Shown here piece after piece: positions 23,704 through 34,281 of a stretch of DNA of 64,000 bases; the first letter of the stretch is position 1; every line of letters begins with the position of its first letter. Under the pieces are notes generated by a model. The model saw only the letters and a program-made list of their open reading frames with translations. It searched no databases and was not told the DNA's origin. Origin of the DNA: Amorphophallus konjac (lineage: Eukaryota; Streptophyta; Magnoliopsida; Alismatales; Araceae); NCBI GenBank assembly GCA_022559845.1, contig CM040125.1, positions 285,496,200 to 285,560,199 of the forward strand. The letters run 5' to 3'. A program made the translations under genes and the position numbers.

Positions 23704-24585
23704 TCATGCTTCCTTGTGATCCTTTGCCTGCTGAGGTTGATCTTTAGGAAGGGGGCAATCAGCTACTCTATGCTCTTGGCTTCCACAGCGAAAATAAGCT
23801 CCGTTCCTCATGCGACACTTCTCGGAGTTATGACCATCATTCCCACAATGTTTGCACTTTTCTTCCTTAGGCTTCTTGCCGTTCGGACTATCATTTCCCT
23901 CATTAGGCCTCTTATTGCCATTACCTACTATCTTCTTCTCCATTCTCGCCTTAACTTTGTCGGATAATTCCATAGCGTCTTCCAATAATTGAGCTCTCTT
24001 AACCATCTCGGCATACGATTGAATGTCCATCGGTGCCAACTAGGGTATGTATTACAGTCTTAATCCATTTAAGAACCTCCTAGCTTTCATCTTTTCTATC
24101 ATAATCAAATGAGGCGCATATCGTGACAACCTCGAGAACTGGGCTTCATATTCCGCCACGGACATACTCCTTTATTTAAGGGAGGTAAATTCTCCCGCCT
24201 TTCTTTCCCGAACTCTCTCCGAGAAATACTTCTTGTTGAAGTGTTCTAAAAATTCTACCCATGCCACTTGATCATTTGGCAAGGTTGTTTCCACGGACTC
24301 CCACCAAGGCCTTGTATCTTTATCTAGTTGGAATGTTGCTAAGAGGACCTTATCTTGGTCCGAGCATTGCATTACTCTGAAGATTCTTTCCATCTCTTTT
24401 GTCCAGTCTTCCGCTATAGCAGGATCAAGGGTTCCACTAAATCTAGGGGGATTGAGGCTCCGGAACTCACGATGTAATTCTCCATCCCCTCGATTGGCTT
24501 TACCCTCGGCTACCCGTTGTAGAGCATGTGTCAGACCCTGAACTGTCCTTTGCATTTCACGCCACTGGGCACGCTCGGCGGCCAT
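23704..24585 (-). pseudogene. Gypsy gag, second copy, broken
   Basis: 24585-24172 (minus) is open for 137 codons, from MAAERAQWREM through RPWWESVETTLPNDQVAWVE to FSERVRERKAGEFTSLK, intact where the first copy is frameshifted. A stop just after SLK separates it from a decayed middle. 24039-23704 gives MDIQSYAEMVKRAQLLEDAME and the knuckles CKHCGNDGHNSEKC and YFRCGSQEHRVADC. The first Cys of the second knuckle is changed to Tyr, so that finger should not bind zinc. Confidence 0.85.
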
Positions 24586-24796
24586 TGATAGTAACCTAGC
24601 ATTACCACAAACAAGATAAATTATATAATACTTATCAATTTATTTCCATGAAAGTTGCTAAGCCATTGTTTAAGCCAATGTTAAAACTATTTTTAGCACT
24701 TAACCAAAAGTTCTACCCAATCTCATAGGGAAACAATAGGATTGAACCTAGAACTGATGGCAACCTATAGTCAAGACCTAGGGTTTAATACACCTA

Positions 24797-24809
24797 GGCT
24801 CTGATACCA
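24797..24809 (-). promoter_or_regulatory. PBS (tRNA-Met type)
   Basis: The minus strand reads TGGTATCAGAGCC, intact, four bases from LTR 3. Confidence 0.9.
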
Positions 24810-24813
24810 CTTC

Positions 24814-27800
24814 TGTCACGCCCCGATCCGATAGCAGCGGAACGTATTGGTCAGAACGTGGCAGCGATACAGTCGTGAATAATCAGAGCAACATAAGGCG
24901 CAACATTCCAAGGCTAGACAAAGTTGACAAAACATAATCCTTATTAATATCAAATGCCAAAATTACATCTCTGACTCAACTTACAAATTTAAATGAAAAA
25001 ACTCAAATACACTTAATAAAAAGGAACGACTCAATGACAATACAAGACTCAAAAAAATAAAAGACACAGACTCGATTCCATTGTGCTCATCACTCTTGTC
25101 CTTCCCCATCTGAATGGTTATCATCGACATCATTACCTGCAAAATGTTAAAATAGGCTGGTGAGCAAAATGCTTAGTAGGAATTACATCTCTCTCCCAAG
25201 CAGAGTATAAGTGATTAGCTAATTTATCATGCTTGTGATGATGCAATGCATGAAACGATATAACTTAAAATCATGATGATCAATCTATCGGGAAAGATGA
25301 ATATCAAAGTCAAAGGAAGATATAAGCTCAAGAGAAAGGAAATAATTCCCTTTACAGAACCAAGGACGAGATATCAGAAGAAAATAAGGACAGATGCTTC
25401 AGATGAACATAACTTTACAAAATTGACTAGAGTATATCAGAATTTCAATAACAATAAGCAGAAATAATCAATCTAGCCGAATATCTAAGTCATCAGAATA
25501 ACAAAACATCAGAATATCAGAATGACAGAATTTCCAGAATTCACAGAATTTTTAGAAATAATAGATATAACAGAAAAATAGAATATAACAGATATACATA
25601 ATTTGGTGCAATGCCACACCCAGAATTTTGCCATGGTTTACAGAATGGACTTCCGTCCTACCTGACATTGATAGTTGCAGACCCACAGCCCTTAAATATT
25701 TTAGAATTAGAACTGGCCAACAGAAAGTCAAAGGGTTATGTTCTCAAAATATTGACGAGGAATTTTTCGAAGGGAACAATATGTCATAACCGATGTGGAT
25801 GATAGTCAGAGTTTAGGGATTAAAGATCATGTAGGGACAACATGTCGATAAATCTCTCATAGAATCTGAGACATACGTGAAACTTGGTAAATGGCGTCCA
25901 CTGAAGGAGCCGCAGATTAGAATCTGCGTCTATAGTGATGGGTGCTTATTTTGGAAATAAGATAATTAGGCACGAATAAATAGCGTCTGTTGTCTCAGGC
26001 GCTATTAATAAATGGCGTCCACTTTGCTGGACGCAGATTCCAGAAAGTGACATTTTCTTAAAAATGCCAGAAACATCATTAATTGAGGGCTAGTTTGTCA
26101 TGTTTCTTCAGAGGGACATGACTGGAAATTGGTGTAAAGAGTTTTTAGGGTACAACCTGCTCGGCTACCTTGAGGGAATCTAAGGCTAGTGGAGACTGAC
26201 GGAGGTCTCTAAGTTGAAATCGCTAGTCCGAAGGAACGGAATGTCCAACGGAGAGCTCGATCATCTCGGAGAGTTGAGGGTATACGATAGAACCAAAACA
26301 TGGACCTCATCCACGGAAGTGGGATGAGAGTGCCAAGCGGTGCCCCACGGTGGGGTTGGAAACTTGGGAAATTAAGCGGTCAGGAACAATTGACGTCCTT
26401 GCTAGCAGGCACTATTTAAATTAGCGTCTATCATGGAAGACACTCATTAGTTAAATTATTTCCCAGAATATAGCGTCCATACAGGTGGACTTTAATTTCT
26501 CATGTTTTTAATCAAACAAAATTTACGTCTATTTTAAAAGACGTTATTTCACTTTAATAAGTTTAGGGAAGAACATTCCTTTTGAAAGGACACATATTAT
26601 TTAATAAAAATTTGAAAAATAAAATATGTGATAATTAGAAGACAAATTCAAGGATTCTAAATATATAACTTTTATAATTTTCTGTTACATATTTTAGTAG
26701 ATATGGATTTTCAAAGATATGATTACAAGTTATATTTATATATATTTAAATATATATAAATGTCAATGAAATGGCGGTGGTGGCGGTGAACGTTATTAAT
26801 CAAACATGTTACTGTTCATTCCATGGATGAATAGTGACACTTTTTATTTATTAAGATTTTGTAGAAACTAATTACATGATAAATAAGAGAAAAATCTAAG
26901 GATCTTAATCATGAAATATTATAATTTTATGACATCCGATTAACAAGATAAAAAATTGGCAAAGATGCTACGGGTGTCAACCGCATGAACAGGGTTGCTT
27001 TCCAATTTTGAATCTTTTTATGCATCTAAATATATGAACATTAAGAGAAAAATACGAGGATCTCAAAAATATATTTCTCAGAAATTTTAGATGTGTGGTT
27101 ACATGATTGTAATATTCTTAACCCATGTGTTGATATATTGTATGTGAAACTAAACAACGTAAATCATGCATGCATTACTTTATATTGAGTATAACTGACA
27201 CGATCATGCAAGGCTTAATTGACATCATTGTTCGGCTTAAGAGAGAGATCACCTACCTTTGGACGATTTGAAATGGTGAATAGAGGAGAGCTTGAGTGGT
27301 ACGCATTAAAACGATGCTCTGCGAACAGAGAATGAAGGGGAAGAAGGAGGTGTTCCTTCTTGTAGTACAGGTAGCAGAAGAAGATGGAAGAGGAAGAGCC
27401 TTCTATGCTCCCCTTCACGTCGCCAGCAAGCCGCAGGAGGAAGAAGAGGAACGCGACAGGAGTAGGACGACGACGTTCGTTTTCAAACAAGAGTTTCTAC
27501 GTTCAATGGGGAAGTCTTTATATAGCGACGAGGGTCCTCCGTTCAAGTACGGAAAGGTTTTAAAACCTACTATAAATCGTTTTCTCCCATCCCAGTTAAG
27601 TGTTGCCTGCCAAGCTTCGTTTTAAAACCCTCAATGCTCACCCATGTAGCGTCGAACATGCACAGGTGGTTGGTTTGTGAGAGACTCACGTGAGGTGGGT
27701 TTTATGGCTTGGGGCCATGGGTTTATATGTTGATGTACAGGTTTTCAAGGCCCATAATAAGTTAAGCTTATAATATTAATTTAAGGCTTATATATATACA

Positions 27801-28041
27801 TATATGCCCGAAGGTTCGGTTTGAGCTATAACATTTTGGTTAAGGTGTTATATTTATATAATTAGCTAAAGGGGTTAGTTTTATATCATGGCTAATTTAT
27901 TTTTGACTTCAAAAACTTATATTAAGGGAACACTAAAATATACCGGTTAAGGCCCATTAAGTGTATAACTAATTACTTCAATTCAAGCTTTAATTTTATT
28001 TAGGAATTTTTATTTTTTCTTAAAGTTTTAGGGGTGCTACA
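24814..28041 (-). repeat. Gypsy array LTR 3
   Basis: Plus-strand ends TGTCACGCCC and GGTGCTACA, followed by TTGTG. Minus-strand TATATAA at 27518-27524. Hairpins in R/U5 at about 25890-26550, including AATAGCG/CGCTATT at about 25978-26005 and ACGTCT/AGACGT at about 26524-26543. Confidence 0.9.
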
Positions 28042-28046
28042 TTGTG
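28042..28046. repeat. Target-site duplication TTGTG, right copy
   Basis: Matches 15707-15711. Confidence 0.9.
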
Positions 28047-28575
28047 CATCCTCGTGGGAGTTCTGAACTCACACGAGTGTGTGTGTGCTCTGATCTTGTA
28101 ACCTTCTACAAGATAGTGTGTGAATCCTCATAGTCGGTGAGGGGTGGATGTAGGTTGCAGTTGTTGCATCCGAACCACCTAAAATCGTGGTCTCCTGTGT
28201 GGTTTGCTCCTTATCTTCTACCTCCAATTCTGCTTTAGCATATTTGCATATTGCATCATCTGATTTCCTTGTTTTGATCTAGTTATGTTAACCTTTTTAC
28301 GGGAGATCTCTGGTATATCAAAAGGTGGTTTCTAATCGACAAGGTTAGTCTTGTCGGGAGGAAAATACCTTGTGTGAGAGAATCTTCGGATTCCCAGACT
28401 CCGCCTGATACCAAAGAACTACTGTAGGGGTTGATTTAGCTAGATTCATTTTGTAATCCATCAAATCTATACTTGTTTGTTGCTTGCTTTTAATACGTGT
28501 TTTAAATCGGGTAAAAGTTTTTAAAATCCGTAATCACCCAATTCTCCCCCCCTCTTGGGTGTCATTGATCACGGG
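28047..28575 (+). repeat. Sirevirus-type LTR, 3' part, continued from 15711
   Basis: Carries the paired hairpins (28126-28178), then a structured module (28311-28412), then the CCCCCCC tract near 28546 that marks the LTR 3' end in this family. No PBS follows, so it is a solo or truncated LTR. The exact end near 28575 is not resolved. Confidence 0.6.
28311..28412 (+). ncRNA. Candidate structured RNA module, copy A
   Basis: The closing stem pairs GGTATATCA (28312-28320) with TGATACC (28406-28412), and GGTGG with CCGCC (28401-28405). Inside are hairpin CGACAAG/CTTGTCG (28337-28356) and a GAATC-TTCG-GATTC hairpin (28380-28393). The invariant strings TCGGGA, CTTGNGNGAG and ACTCCGCC are shared with copy B at 36517-36617. 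Not a family I recognise. Confidence 0.5.
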
Positions 28576-29476
28576 ACTTCACTCTTCAGGGCTTCCAGGA
28601 GGTTGCTTTCGAGGTTTGCCAAGAGGGCTTCAAGCTTCACCGGGGTGGGCCTTTTATAGGGGATTGGAGCCCCTATTCTAGGGGGAACCCCTCTGAATTT
28701 TTCCACTTTCTGTTGGTTCCTTGTTTTCTACTACCCCCATCGATGCCCTCCATGCTGCGTATTGCGCTATTGCTCGCATGGTGATGTTGCTATCGTCGTT
28801 GACGTTGCCGCTGCTTTGATGTTGTTGCTTCTATGATTGTTGACGTTGCCGCTACCGGTGGATGCCACGCCACCAAAGGACGTGGCGGGCATGGGAGAGC
28901 AGTGGAGGATGGGCACAGGGCGCGGCGCCTCCGCTGTTGGCGTGCTCTCCACTAGCCACGCAAGGGGAGAGAGAGCGCTCACGTTCGCAGGCACGCATGG
29001 CTGGCTTTAAGACTTGAATGTGTGAGGGAGGAAGATGAACAGTAAAAAACTGGAGGAGAGGGTGTGACATGTGGCTACAGTGACGTGGATTTTCCTCCTA
29101 TTTTTATCATTTTTTTAAAAAAATCCTTTCTCTTCTTCTTAACCCTCTCCTTTCTTAATTTGCGCAAGTGTGCCCCTGCGCCTCTCCTCTTCTTGTATTG
29201 GGTTGGGCCCAATCAAAATTGGCCCATTCACTTGGGCCGTTTCACTTGCCTCCGCTCTTTTCTTTTATTTTGTATTTGGTTCAGCCCAATCTTTTTTGAA
29301 TGCCAACAACAGTCCACAATTCTAAGTCCATAACAAGTACAGTCTAACAGAAGGAAAAGTATATAATCATGGGGCATATCGCATCTCTAGCAAACTGGCA
29401 GCTAAGTGACCCGAGGAAACCTACAGAGACACTAAAAAACACGTCATAAGGAGCCTTGAGAATGATCCCAAGGGAC
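28576..29476 (+). other. Unassigned, LTR-like promoter features, no gene
   Basis: Contains a TATA-like TTTTATAGGGG at 28652-28661 and CpG-rich, short-ORF sequence to 29060, then AT-rich sequence. GGGCC-rich stretches occur at 29190-29290. None of the frames (28484-28681, 28767-28994 and others) resembles a protein. At 29451-29465 CGTCATAAGGAGCC recurs at 49949, so part of it may be an old LTR. Confidence 0.3.
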
Positions 29477-30231
29477 TGTTGTGTCCCCTAGTTTTGATGA
29501 TAACAGATCATAAATCATTAATAGATAATTGAGGAATATCTAACATATTTTGGCTTGATGAATTGACTAAACTAGTGCAGGAAAACTTCTCTAAGTGATG
29601 TCTCGACACGGCCTAATGATATCCCGACACATCTAGAAGAAAATGTGTTGAATCTCCAACGTTTGAGCTCCGACATAAAAAGATTGTGTCGACACATCTG
29701 ACCCATGTCTCGACACCTCTAGATGAAATCAAGCTAAAGCTGTTCTGTCTGGCCTCTGGACTCACCGATGTCTCGACACACTGAGTGAAAAGTGTCGACA
29801 CATTCGTGTGATAATCTCTGTACATGGCGCTCCTGTGTTGACACCTTCATGCGACAATTCTGCACATGGCTCACATGTCTCGACACCGTTTGGTGTTGTC
29901 TTGACACAGTCATGGTGTCATCGTGGAGCCAAGCACATATGTCCCGGCACAGCACTATGGATGTCTCGACACATTTGCCATGGGTCTTCAAGACATTCAC
30001 TGGATGTCCCGACACACTGGGTGTAAAGTGTCGAGACATCAACGTTCAACCAGAACGATTTTGAAACTGGCAGAAGCTGTCTTCAAGGTTTTCAATGGGA
30101 TGTCTCGACACACTAAGAGGAAAGTATCGACACATTTGGTTAAACCAGAACAGATCTGAATCCGACAGAAGCTATCTTCAAGATCCAGAAGTTAACCCAG
30201 AAGATTCGTTTGCTCTAGAAAGAGCCGTCAA

Positions 30232-30236
30232 AGTAC
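30232..30236. repeat. Target-site duplication AGTAC, left copy
   Basis: AGTAC precedes TGTTGTGCCCC and recurs at 32335-32339. Confidence 0.9.
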
Positions 30237-31513
30237 TGTTGTGCCCCTGTGGTTTTGATGATAGCAAACACCATGAGTCATCATTCAGGTTGATGGCACA
30301 TACACATATTCTTCTTTTGCATAAGTAGAAGGTCCAAGCAGGCAAGTCTACTTTGAGTCGGTGCATCACTGCATTATGCATGTATGTCCGTGCAGGCAAG
30401 TCGGTGCACTCAAACACTTGCTAGATGCATTGCATTCTGAGCGTCTCATGTTGCGTCTCATGTACCGTCTCAACATATCCAGCGTCTTATGTTGTGTCTC
30501 ACTTAGCGTCTCATGCAAAGTCTGTACATCGGACCAAGTCTGTACAGTCTGTGTGTTTCAAACATTTAAAGTCTATACATTCCTATCTTTACCTATGTTC
30601 CCTGGTTTTGTAAACACACAAAGTCTGTACACTGCATTGGTTGCATAGACTGCCATTCAAAGTCGGTGCAGCTTTGCTTGCACGAGCTAAAGTCTACACA
30701 TTGTCTTGTTGCACGCACTTGAGGTCTGTACATTGTCCACTTGCAGCATTAGCACAAGTCTGTACAGCATGTGTGCTTCATAACGCCAAGTCTATACAAC
30801 AGCTAGCTGCACAAACGCCAAGTCTATACATTGGCTAGCCGCACAAACACTAAGTCTACACATTGTTGCATGCAGAGTCTGTACATTCATTTGGCATGTC
30901 AGTGCATCCATTTGTAATGTATATACCTTGCTATCTGCATCTGTGCACTCCTTCACTCTAAGTCTATACATTGCTTCATGCATTGCACGAAGTATGCACA
31001 TTGTGTGTTGCTATGCTCATACATCATTTTAGTAAGTCTGCACAATGGTGCACGTTGAGTCTGCACATTCATTTGGCATGTCAGTGCATCCATTTGTAAT
31101 GTCCATAGTCTTGCATACGTGAAGTCTGCACATCCTTTAGTGACGTATCAATGCAATGTTTGAACATTGCATCGGCCAAGTCTATACATTGCCACCTGTG
31201 CTTGTATCACTTGCCAAGTCTATACATTGCCGCCTGTGCTTGTATCACTTGTCAAGTCTATACATTGCCGCCTGTTCAAACTTCAGACTTACTCGATGCA
31301 TTCTTTTCTTTTCTATCAGAGTTGATTCAAACTGACATCAAATTTAACCTGACAGGACTTATACTCGAGGAGCTTAATGAAGGCACGTGATCCAAGGATA
31401 AGGGGAGTACCAGGATCGTGACAAGTGTATTGAAGTCTGCTGAAATGCTGCCACGTGGTCAAGGCTCTCTAGGCGGGAATCTGGAAGCCACACGCCCTCC
31501 TAATTGCTGCTGG

Positions 31514-31520
31514 TATAAAA
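31514..31520 (+). promoter_or_regulatory. TATA box of solo LTR
   Basis: TATAAAA downstream of the decamer array, preceding the GA-rich leader. Confidence 0.7.
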
Positions 31521-31811
31521 TGAAGACTTCTCCATCAGGAGAAGGTGATCGTGAAGGCTCGAGAGCAGAGAAGCTTGAAGCAGCAGAGAGCCACTGAGAG
31601 CAGAGAAGAAAACCCACGATCCAGAGAGAAGAAAAAGAGAAAGAAGAGAAGATTGAGAGAGATGAGTTGAGAGAGTTTGTTTGAAAGCTTGTTACTCAGT
31701 CTCTTGGTTCAGATACCAAAGCTGAGACTGCTCATTCTGAGCTATATTTCCTTTTGGGTTTTCCCATTTTCGTTTGATTCTATTTTTCTTTTTTTTGGAA
31801 CTCTTGTTTTC

Positions 31812-32037
31812 AAGCTGTGTGCCAGCGTTTGCAGTGGAGGATTCCACTGGACGGGTAAGCTGTAATCCCCAGCGTTACAGAGAACGTGGTTCTCTGGACA
31901 GCAAGCTGTGAGGCTCAGCGCAAGCTGTTAGGCAGCGGATGGCTAAGCTGTATTGCCCAGCGGAAGCAAACTGTGAGGCTCAGCGGTTGTAGGCTAAGCT
32001 GTATTACCTAGCAGACGCAAGCTGTGTTACGCAGCAG
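31812..32037 (+). repeat. Array of GCTGT...CAGC stem-loops
   Basis: Eight copies of AAGCTGT-N5-6-CAGCG, starting at about 31812, 31857, 31903, 31922, 31945, 31968, 31995 and 32019. Each can fold GCTG against CAGC. The last five follow each other at 23-27 bp spacing. Confidence 0.75.
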
Positions 32038-32334
32038 TAAGCCACACTTGGGTTGAGTGTGGAGTGGACGTAGGTCTGTTGACCGAACCACCTAAAATCT
32101 GGTGTGTCATGTGTTTGTGTGATTGCTTATGATCTGATGTGCGATTACTTTTCGTGATTCTATTCTCAGATCGCTTTATTTCTGCTCAGTTCAAACACTC
32201 TAGCTAGTGATCTAGTAGAATAATTTAATTTCCGCATTAGAGCCTCATTGAACTGTTAAATTAGGCCATTAATCTATTCACCCCCCTCTAGATCCACACT
32301 TCGTGGTGACAGAGTGCTTCCATCTAACACAACA

Positions 32335-32339
32335 AGTAC
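32335..32339. repeat. Target-site duplication AGTAC, right copy
   Basis: Matches 30232-30236. Confidence 0.9.
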
Positions 32340-33418
32340 TACCTCGTTAGAGGACTGTGTCTTGGCAGAGATATCCTCTGAAGAAGATCGTACCTTTGCT
32401 GCTATGGTCTCCTACCTACCCACATATCTGCAGACTTGACAGAAAAGGAGTCAACTATGCAAATGGAAGCAAATCAAATAATGTGGATATGACATTCTGG
32501 GTGTTGCTTTATAAGTGGACAACGTTGGTGTCGCCCTAGGACACCAATATATGAGGAGCATGGCTCCAGTTCGAAAGAGAGAGCATCCAAGCAAGCAAGA
32601 GGAAAACGAAAAGCTGGAAGACTTGCTGATGAAGCTACACTCCTTCCTGATGCTGCCTGCGTGAGTGCAACAAAAAGAAGATGATCCTCTTCCTCACGAT
32701 GAGAGGACTCCTTGCAAGCAAGAAGGTCTTGTGAAGCTCTGTCCAGAACCCCTGAAAGTTGAAAGCTAGATCATCATCCTATCACAAGGGTTGTGGTGAA
32801 GAACTGAAGAACAAGAAGAGAGCCAAGAAGCCCTCAAGCTCTTTCCCAGACATGAGACTTCTTTCTCATAGTGCTTCATTACTATACTCTGTCTGGTTGT
32901 TTCATTTTCAGTTTACTTTTCTTCAAAACACACTTCATATCATTTGTTCCCTACCTGTGAGTAAGAAGACAAATGGTGTGGTAACCGGTCTGTGTGTTTT
33001 GGGTTGTTATCCCTCAAGCTGTTTGACAGTGGAGTGTTTTGGGTTATGACCCCTGAAGCTGTGTGGCAGCGGAGTTGTGAGAGTGTATCTCTCTGATCGA
33101 AGCTATGAATCAGCGGATGTGCTTTTGCACTAGTGAAACCTCACCGTGTTGTGTGAGGGGTGGACGTAGGTCTCTAGATTGAGACCGAACCACCTTAAAG
33201 ATTGTGTCTTGTGGTTTGGTTTCTTTTATGTTCTAGCGGTAGAAGCTTGGTAGGACCGTTCATGCATATCATTTGTGTGTCCAGCTTATGAGCTATTAAC
33301 TAAATATCTATCTTATCATCACTTATGTTAGATTCCTTTTTATTTCCGTAAAGAAGGGTAAAAAGGGGCTGATCTATTCACCCCTCTCCTCTAGATCTGC
33401 CTATTACCACTCAACACG

Positions 33419-33430
33419 TGGTATCATAGC
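33419..33430 (+). promoter_or_regulatory. PBS, tRNA-Met type, one mismatch
   Basis: TGGTATCATAGC two bases after the LTR end; the usual sequence is TGGTATCAGAGC. Confidence 0.9.
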
Positions 33431-33444
33431 TAGTCTCTCTGTAT

Positions 33445-34281
33445 GTGGTCAACGACCTTGAGAGAACTGGTGATATGGCAACTAAAGGTCCTATGGCCGA
33501 AGGACATTCCGTAAATAGGCCTCCCTTTTTCACTGGGACAAATTATCCTTACTGGAAAAACCGCATGCAGGTCTTCATTAGAGCCCAGGATCATGAAGTC
33601 TGGCGAGTGATCAGCAAGGGACCATTTGAGCTGCCTCCGGATGAAGATACATGGACTAAAGAACAGATCAGGCAATCAACTCTTAACTGGGGTGCCAAGC
33701 ACATCATGCAGTGCTCCCTTCATCCAACTGAATACTCAAGGGTGTCAACTTGCGCCACTGCAAAAGAAATGTGGGACCGTCTTGAGGTAATACATGAAGG
33801 GACACAGCAGGTACGTGCAACCAAAGCTAACATGTTGGTATCTGAATATGAGAAGTTTAGAATGAAATCTGATGAGTCCATTTCAGACATGTACGCTAGA
33901 CTAACCGTGCTCACTAATGGCTTAACTGAGCTAGGTAAGACCTACTCTGAGCAAGAAATAGTAAGGAAGATTCTGAGATCACTAACTCATATTTGGCATA
34001 CAAAGGCCACAGTGGTTGATGAATCAAAAGACTTAACTACCATCAAAGTAGAAGAACTCATAGGGTCCCTGATGACCTATGAGATTAATCTAAAGAACAA
34101 AGAGGCTGAGGTAAGTAAAAAGAAGTCTCTAGCTCTTAAAGTTGGACCAAGCTCCAAGGAGTTATCTGAAGATGAAGAGCCTTCAAGCAGCAACACTGAA
34201 GAAGATGAAGTTGCTCTATTGAAAAGAAAGTTCAGAAGATTTCTAAGAATGGAAGGTACAGGCTTCACTAATAAGAAGTGA
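33445..34281 (+). pseudogene. Copia gag N-terminal part (UBN2), split by nested element
   Basis: Likely start at MATKGPMAEGHSVNRPPFFT (about 33475). FFTGTNYPYWKNRMQVFI is the DUF4219 motif. The UBN2 body follows: MWDRLEVIHEGTQQVRATKA, YARLTVLTNGLTELGKTYS, KILRSLTHIW, and KVEELIGSLMTYE at about 210-225. An acidic Ser/Glu stretch then precedes the break. The frame is open to TGFTNKK, where the TGATG LTR of the nested element supplies the stop at 34279-34281. The protein continues at 40377. It is the particle protein of the element, complete in the UBN2 part, and the reference for what is missing in the gag at 5502. Confidence 0.9.
34274..34278. repeat. Target-site duplication AGAAG, left copy
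   Basis: AGAAG precedes TGATGGGAATC and recurs at 40372-40376, within the gag reading frame. Confidence 0.95.

Larger units (their letters stand above)
15712..28041 (-). mobile_element. Tandem gypsy (chromovirus-like) array: LTR-gag-LTR-gag-LTR, no pol
   Basis: Three LTRs (15712-18929, 20258-23484, 24814-28041; 3218, 3227 and 3228 bp) alternate with two interiors of 1328 and 1329 bp, all on the minus strand. One target duplication, TTGTG, surrounds the whole array. Each interior has a PBS, gag and PPT but no pol, so the family itself is gag-only and non-autonomous. The layout fits unequal recombination between LTRs of two copies, or tandem integration. The gag (AEYEAQFSRLSRYAPHLI and two CCHC knuckles) is of the Tekay/Del or related chromovirus kind; lineage is inferred. 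Confidence 0.9.
30237..32334 (+). repeat. Solo Sirevirus-type LTR (2098 bp)
   Basis: Starts TGTTGTGCCCC, ends ACACAACA, flanked by AGTAC on both sides, with no interior. U3 array of AGTCTRTACATTG-like motifs at 30350-31275; TATA at 31514. An array of eight GCTGT/CAGC stem-loops lies at 31812-32037 and the hairpin pair at 32042-32092. It arose by recombination between the two LTRs of a lost element. Confidence 0.92.
29477..33416 (+). repeat. 5' LTR of the integrase-less copia element, interrupted
   Basis: Starts TGTTGTGTCCCC and ends CCACTCAACA, just before the PBS. Without the nested insertion (30237-32339) it is about 1.84 kb. U3 carries about 15 TCTCGACACA-like decamers (29600-30140). R/U5 (32340-33416) carries three AAGCTGT/CAGCGG hairpins (33016-33120), the hairpin pair at 33139-33194, and a CACCCCTCTCC tract near the end. 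Confidence 0.85.

Noticed and set aside
28311..28412. Hammerhead or twister ribozyme
   Set aside because: The CTGANGA...GAAA hammerhead core is absent and the twister constants are not found; the fold differs.
29734..30159. Several overlapping frames on both strands with repeated SRH/DTF
   Set aside because: They come from the TCTCGACACA decamers in LTR U3, not from a protein.
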